Shown here piece by piece: positions 59,341 through 64,000 of a stretch of DNA of 64,000 nt. The position numbers and the translations under genes are program-made. Within the stretch, counting starts at the first letter, position 1. Every line of letters begins with the position of its first letter. Source of the stretch: Flavivirga aquatica. GTDB taxonomy: Bacteria > Bacteroidota > Bacteroidia > Flavobacteriales > Flavobacteriaceae. The notes under the pieces are model-generated. The model was not told where the DNA came from and searched no databases. It was given only the letters and a program-made list of their open reading frames with translations. The stretch spans positions 1,054,001 to 1,118,000 of the forward strand of contig NZ_MDJD01000054.1 of assembly GCF_001747085.1 (NCBI RefSeq), given 5' to 3'.

Positions 59341-61035
59341 GTGCGAAAAACTTCTTTTTTAATACTTATAATATATATATATTTCTCTTCAAGTTTAATT
59401 TGTCAAAATTTAAACTTAAGAATTGATGGACAAACCAAACAAGAAACATTGATAATTGATTCTTTGAATTACTCAAAAAAACATAAAGACTACAAATCCA
59501 TTGAGCTTGAAATAGACTTTGTTCAAAAAAGGCTTTTCAAAATGGGATATATTGAAAATAAATTAGAGGAAACAAAAAAAGCAAACGATTCTACATTTAT
59601 AACTAGCCTCAATTTAAAAAGAAAGTTTAACACTATATACATATATTATGATAAAACCACATTAAATATCAATACACTAAAGAGTGTGTCGAAAAAAGTT
59701 TTTGACAATTATTTTGAATTAAAATTCTCCGAAATTGAAAAGACCTTAAATTACATTAATTCCAAAACCTCAGAAAACGGCTATCCGTTTTCTAAATTAT
59801 ATTTATCAAATATTAGCATTCAAGATGAATCAAATTTAAAAGCTAATTTAATAATAGAAGTTCCAAAGCAAAAAAGAAGCATAAACAATATTATAATTAA
59901 AGGCTACGAAAAATTTCCAAAATCTTATTTAAAACATTATTTAAAAATAAAGCCATCTCAGGTTTTTGATTTAAATACTATAAAAAGCAAAACCGAGCAA
60001 CTCAACAACCTAACCTTTACTAATGAAATAAAATCACCTGAAGTTTTATTCTCTAAAGACTCTACAACTTTATACTTATATCTTGAAAAAACTAAGAGTA
60101 ATTCTTTTGATGGTTTTTTAGGTTTTGGAACAAATGAAAAAACAAGTAAATTAGAATTTGATGGCTACCTAAGCTTAAACCTCACAAACAACCTTAATTA
60201 TGGTGAATCATTTAGTCTACTATATAAGAGCGATGAAAATGACCAAAAAACTTTTCAGGCAGACATTACATCACCTTACTTATTCAACTCACCAGTTGGT
60301 GCAGATTTTCTATTACGTATTTTTAAAAAAGATTCTTCTTTTACAACTATTAACCAGTCTGCAAAACTACATTATCAAATAAACTCAAGACATAAAATAT
60401 ATGGAGGAATCATTTCTACTGAATCAAATAATTTACTAACAGAAAACATAACTTCAACAATAACTGACTACAAAACACAATACTACACATTCGCATATCA
60501 ATTTCTAAATCCTCAATCCTACAATCTTCTTTTCCCAATAAAATCCAAGGTATATCTAGAAGCAAATTTTGGAAAAAGAAAAACATCCATCAACTCGGAA
60601 AAACAATCACAACTTACTATTGACGTTTTTAAAATTTTTAATTTAAATCAAAAAAACAGCTTCTATTTTAGACTAAATGGTTCAAATTTAATTTCAGATA
60701 CTTATTTTGAAAATGAACTTTTAAGATTTGGTGGTATTAATTCTATTAGAGGTTTTGAAGAAAACAGCCTCTTCTCTACTCTTAATGGCGTAATCAATTC
60801 AGAATACAGGCTTCAACTTAACAACTCAATTTACATACACTCAATAACAGATATTGCTTATTTTGAAAACAAAACAAACAATATCAAAGAAAAACTTTTC
60901 GGATATGGATTTGGATTTGGCATTCTAACTAAAGCTGGATTATTTAAATTTAATTACGCTAATGGCAAAACCGAGAACACCAAATTCAAACTCTCCAATT
61001 CTAAAATACATCTAAGTTTAATAGCTACATTTTAA
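59341..61035 (+). CDS. Omp85/BamA-like outer-membrane protein
   Basis: A 564-residue exported protein starting at GTG 59341 with a signal peptide (about 1-22). POTRA-like units occupy about 75-255 (SINNIIIKGYEKFPKSYLKHY). The rest is a beta barrel (about 265-564) with the family's loop motif in RFGGINSIRGFEENS, and it ends with an aromatic residue (LIATF). BamA-type proteins fold or export outer-membrane proteins; this short form is probably a secretion or assembly pore rather than BamA itself. It is divergent from rpsL. Confidence 0.85.
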   Translation: MRKTSFLILIIYIYFSSSLICQNLNLRIDGQTKQETLIIDSLNYSKKHKDYKSIELEIDFVQKRLFKMGYIENKLEETKKANDSTFITSLNLKRKFNTIYIYYDKTTLNINTLKSVSKKVFDNYFELKFSEIEKTLNYINSKTSENGYPFSKLYLSNISIQDESNLKANLIIEVPKQKRSINNIIIKGYEKFPKSYLKHYLKIKPSQVFDLNTIKSKTEQLNNLTFTNEIKSPEVLFSKDSTTLYLYLEKTKSNSFDGFLGFGTNEKTSKLEFDGYLSLNLTNNLNYGESFSLLYKSDENDQKTFQADITSPYLFNSPVGADFLLRIFKKDSSFTTINQSAKLHYQINSRHKIYGGIISTESNNLLTENITSTITDYKTQYYTFAYQFLNPQSYNLLFPIKSKVYLEANFGKRKTSINSEKQSQLTIDVFKIFNLNQKNSFYFRLNGSNLISDTYFENELLRFGGINSIRGFEENSLFSTLNGVINSEYRLQLNNSIYIHSITDIAYFENKTNNIKEKLFGYGFGFGILTKAGLFKFNYANGKTENTKFKLSNSKIHLSLIATF

Positions 61036-61328
61036 CACCACAATAACGTAAAACCAAAACACTTTCTCGCTTTTTTACACAAAACTTAAATTTTACATCA
61101 AAAACAGTAAGAATTAACAACTTTAATTAATTGTTTTGTAGGTTTTTAATACTAAAAAATTAATTAATTTCTGTATAAAAATAAGACGTCAAAAATGAAT
61201 TATTAACAAAAAAACAACAAAAATAACATATTATAACCATAAAAAACACGTTTTTTTTACCAAAAACCCACTACTTTATCAGTTTTTAATTATGATTTTT
61301 GAATCGACTAATTTAAATAAATTATAAT
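61036..61328. other. Intergenic region before the SusC-like gene
   Basis: 293 bp, AT-rich, no gene or convincing terminator seen. A partial -7-like TTTTTG lies near 61295-61300. Confidence 0.6.
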
Positions 61329-64000
61329 ATGAAAACACAATTCAGTGGAATACTAACATTATTATTAGCATTTGTCGTGCAAATAACTTTCGCACAAGAA
61401 AAGACAATCTCTGGCATAATAACAGATAGTTCAGGTTTACCACTTCCAGGAGCAACTATATTAATTAAAGGAACCTCCTCAGGCTCATCATCAGACTTTG
61501 ATGGCAAATATTCAATATCAGCAAAACAGGGAGGCATCCTGATTTTCAGTTTTGTTGGATACACTACTCAAGAAACCCCAATAAACTCTTCCAACACAAT
61601 TAACATCACAATGAAGGAAGATACCGAATCCTTAGAAGAAGTAGTTATTACCGCATTAGGCGTATCTAGAGAAAAAAAATCTTTAGGATACTCAACTCAA
61701 AAAGTAAAAGGAGACGAATTAACCGCTGTAAAAAGCGGAAATTTTGTTAATGCTCTATCCGGCAAAGCTTCTGGTATAAAAATAACCAAAACCACTAACA
61801 TGGGTGGATCAACTAATGTCTTAATTAGAGGAAACACATCTCTTACAGGCAACAATCAAGCATTATTTGTTATTGATGGCGTACCAATTAGCAACAGAAA
61901 TACAAACACAAGAGCCCAACAACAAGCTCAAGGCGGAAATTATGATTATGGTAATGCCGCTTCAGACATAAATCCAGACAACATTGAATCTGTTAACGTC
62001 TTAAAAGGAGCAGCAGCATCAGCCTTATACGGCTCAAGAGCTGCTAATGGAGTTATTATGATTACCACAAAAAAGGGCAAAAAATCTAAAGGTTACGGAG
62101 TTACTATAAATTCTGGCGTTACTTTTGGCTCTATTGATAAAAGTACGTTTACAAAATACCAAAATGAATATGGAGCTGGCTACGGCCCTTATTATGGAGA
62201 TTGCGAATGCTTATACCTAAATAATCATATTGACATTAATGGAGATGGAATACCAGACACCTCAGTACCTTTTACAGAAGATGGATCTTATGGAGCTAGG
62301 TTCAACCCTAACTTACTAGTATATCAATGGGACTCTTTAGATCCTGACAACCCAAATTTTGGAAAACCAACTCCTTGGGTTAGTGCCAAAAATGGTCCAA
62401 TTTCATTTTTTGAAACACCAATTACAATAACAAACTCAGTATCCTTAGATAAAGCTGGCGAAAATGGTTCCTTTAGAATTAATTACACAAATTTTGATCA
62501 AAAAGGACTAATGCCAAACAGTTCCATAAAAAAACACAACCTCGCTATGAGCGGAAGTCATGATTTTAATAAAAAGTTACACGCTACAGGATACGCAAAC
62601 TATATTAAAACAAATGGGCTTGGCAGAAATTCTACAGGTTACAATGATAATATTGTTTCTGGTTTTAAACAATGGTGGCAAACTAATGTTGACATTCAAC
62701 AACAAAAAGATATTTATTTTGCCACAAGAAGAAATATAACATGGAACCCAAGTAGCTCTAATGATCTAACTCCTATTTATTGGGACAACCCTTATTGGAC
62801 TAGATATGAAAATTATCAAACAGACGAAAGGAACAGGTTTATTGGTAATACGTCTTTAACTTACGATTTAAAAGATTGGTTAACTATAACTGGTAGAGTT
62901 GCTACCGATACATATAATGAATTACAAGAAGAAAGAAGACAAGTAGGCAGTGTACCAACCGCCTTTGGAATAGGCTCTGGCATTGATGGCAGCATAAACA
63001 GAAACACTGTTGATTCTGGCTACATGAGAAGAGACATCACAGCCACAGAATCTAACTACGATTTATTTTTCAACATTAACAAAGATTTAAGCGATTCATT
63101 TAACCTAAAATCAATTTTTGGTGTAAATATTAATAGAAATGAATTTAGCAGATTAACTTCCGCAACACAAGGAGGTATTAGCGTACCTGGTCTTTATGCT
63201 TTAAAAAACAGCAAAGACCCTTTAGCTCTACCAGTGGAAACCGTTTGGAAAAATGGTACTGATGGTCTATACGGTAGCATATCCCTAGGATATAAAAACA
63301 CTTACTACATAGATGCAACCATGAGAAAAGACCACGTATCAACATTACCAAAAAACAACAGTACTTTTTATTACCCAGGGATATCTGGTAGCTTTATATT
63401 TAGTAAATTAATAACAATTGACTGGTTATCTTTTGGTAAACTTAGCGCTAATTATGCAGAAGTTGGAAATGGAGCAAGCGGAGCAAATCAATTACAAGAT
63501 TTCTTCGATATAAACACCCCTATTGGATCAGCAAGTACATCTGTTAGCAATACCAAAAATAACCCAGACTTAAAACCAGAAAGAACAAACAGTTATGAAT
63601 TTGGCTTAGAATTAGACTTCTTAAAAAACCGTTTTGGGGCGGATATCACTTATTACCAATCCAAATCAATAGATCAAATTGTCGGAGTTAGAGTTTCCGA
63701 AGCTACGGGTTATTTATATAAAATAGTGAATGCTGGCGAAATAGAAAACAAAGGTTTAGAATTATCTCTATCTGGAACACCAATAAAGGCAGATAATTTT
63801 AACTGGAATGTTAACGTGAACTGGACAAGAAACAGAAACAAGGTATTATCCTTACCAGAAGGATTACAAACCCTACAGTTAGGAAGCTTTCAAGGAGGCA
63901 TTACAATAAACGCTCAAGTTGGTCAACCATATGGTGTTATTTACGGTTCCGATTACACCTACCTAAACCCAGAAAACCCTATAGCTAGCGAACGTCTAAT
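61329..64000 (+). CDS. SusC/RagA-family TonB-dependent receptor, 3' end beyond window
   Basis: The frame from ATG 61329 stays open to the window end (890 codons). A signal peptide (about 1-22, FVVQITFAQE) is followed by a carboxypeptidase-regulatory-like domain (about 24-100; ISGIITDSSGLPLPGATI), the TonB-box-like EEVVITALG, a plug (PDNIESVNVLKGAAASALYG; SRAANGVIMITTKKG) and the start of the barrel. SusC proteins bring glycans or peptides across the outer membrane with a SusD lipoprotein, which should lie just beyond the window. Substrate unknown. Confidence 0.95.
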   Translation, partial: MKTQFSGILTLLLAFVVQITFAQEKTISGIITDSSGLPLPGATILIKGTSSGSSSDFDGKYSISAKQGGILIFSFVGYTTQETPINSSNTINITMKEDTESLEEVVITALGVSREKKSLGYSTQKVKGDELTAVKSGNFVNALSGKASGIKITKTTNMGGSTNVLIRGNTSLTGNNQALFVIDGVPISNRNTNTRAQQQAQGGNYDYGNAASDINPDNIESVNVLKGAAASALYGSRAANGVIMITTKKGKKSKGYGVTINSGVTFGSIDKSTFTKYQNEYGAGYGPYYGDCECLYLNNHIDINGDGIPDTSVPFTEDGSYGARFNPNLLVYQWDSLDPDNPNFGKPTPWVSAKNGPISFFETPITITNSVSLDKAGENGSFRINYTNFDQKGLMPNSSIKKHNLAMSGSHDFNKKLHATGYANYIKTNGLGRNSTGYNDNIVSGFKQWWQTNVDIQQQKDIYFATRRNITWNPSSSNDLTPIYWDNPYWTRYENYQTDERNRFIGNTSLTYDLKDWLTITGRVATDTYNELQEERRQVGSVPTAFGIGSGIDGSINRNTVDSGYMRRDITATESNYDLFFNINKDLSDSFNLKSIFGVNINRNEFSRLTSATQGGISVPGLYALKNSKDPLALPVETVWKNGTDGLYGSISLGYKNTYYIDATMRKDHVSTLPKNNSTFYYPGISGSFIFSKLITIDWLSFGKLSANYAEVGNGASGANQLQDFFDINTPIGSASTSVSNTKNNPDLKPERTNSYEFGLELDFLKNRFGADITYYQSKSIDQIVGVRVSEATGYLYKIVNAGEIENKGLELSLSGTPIKADNFNWNVNVNWTRNRNKVLSLPEGLQTLQLGSFQGGITINAQVGQPYGVIYGSDYTYLNPENPIASERL

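Noticed and set aside
61322-61564. 80-codon minus-strand frame at the start of the SusC-like gene
   Set aside because: Shadow of the receptor frame, which has a signal peptide and domain motifs and stays open to the window end.

Overview
The window is an AT-rich stretch of a Bacteroidota chromosome, almost certainly from a marine-type member of the Flavobacteriaceae. The reasons are internal: TonB-dependent receptors of the SusC/RagA type, a type IX secretion (T9SS) sorting domain, an exosortase F pair, TAnnTTTG-type promoter -7 boxes, and gene order around groESL, mreBCD-pbp2-rodA and the str-S10-spc-alpha ribosomal cluster that fits this family. No rRNA, tRNA or CRISPR array was found.

Layout. 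1-5361 (+): the 3' part of a sigma-54 activator, lptE, a TPR-like protein, secG, then groES-groEL behind a good sigma-54-type promoter. 5798-7153 (+): an unrecognised beta-rich protein. 7311-11183 (-): a four-gene set rich in paired cysteines (HYC_CC_PP protein, HMA-MauE-like membrane protein, TonB receptor, periplasmic HMA protein), probably a copper or other soft-metal system. 11241-12213 (-): exosortase XrtF and its partner. 12324-12779 (+): a GAF protein of the free-methionine-sulfoxide reductase type. 12872-15649 (-): a large secreted beta-helix/ricin/T9SS protein. 16058-17590 (+): purH with a leader peptide overlapping a stem-loop. 18360-21021 (-): a LytTR regulator and a TPR histidine kinase, separated by a palindromic repeat.

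22172-27742 (+) is the rod-shape operon mreB-mreC-mreD-pbp2-rodA, followed by a peptide deformylase homologue with a lipoprotein signal. 28494-31113 is an IS256-family element with a perfect 8-bp target duplication; its transposase is itself split by an IS3-family (IS150-like) element with a 3-bp duplication. Beside it lies a C-terminal relic of an old-yellow-enzyme gene, then argS (-). 33515-35557 (+) is a second TPR histidine kinase, meeting head-on two arginine-deiminase-superfamily hydrolases (-). Next, all on the minus strand, come gltA, eno and carA.

41785-59163 (-) is the complete ribosomal supercluster, read from rpsL at 59163 down to rplQ: rpsL-rpsG-fusA-rpsJ, the S10 genes, the spc genes with secY-infA-rpmJ, and rpsM-rpsK-rpsD-rpoA-rplQ. 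It starts at a near-consensus promoter and ends at a clear terminator; two internal hairpins (before rplC and before rpsD) may subdivide it. Two genes shorter than 60 codons, rpmD and rpmJ, are present. After it, on the plus strand, come an Omp85-like outer-membrane protein and the first 890 codons of a SusC/RagA receptor that runs off the window.

Most of the window is conserved housekeeping. The parts most worth a second look are the paired-cysteine metal operon, the lipoprotein deformylase, the purH leader, the sigma-54 link to groESL and the nested insertion sequences.
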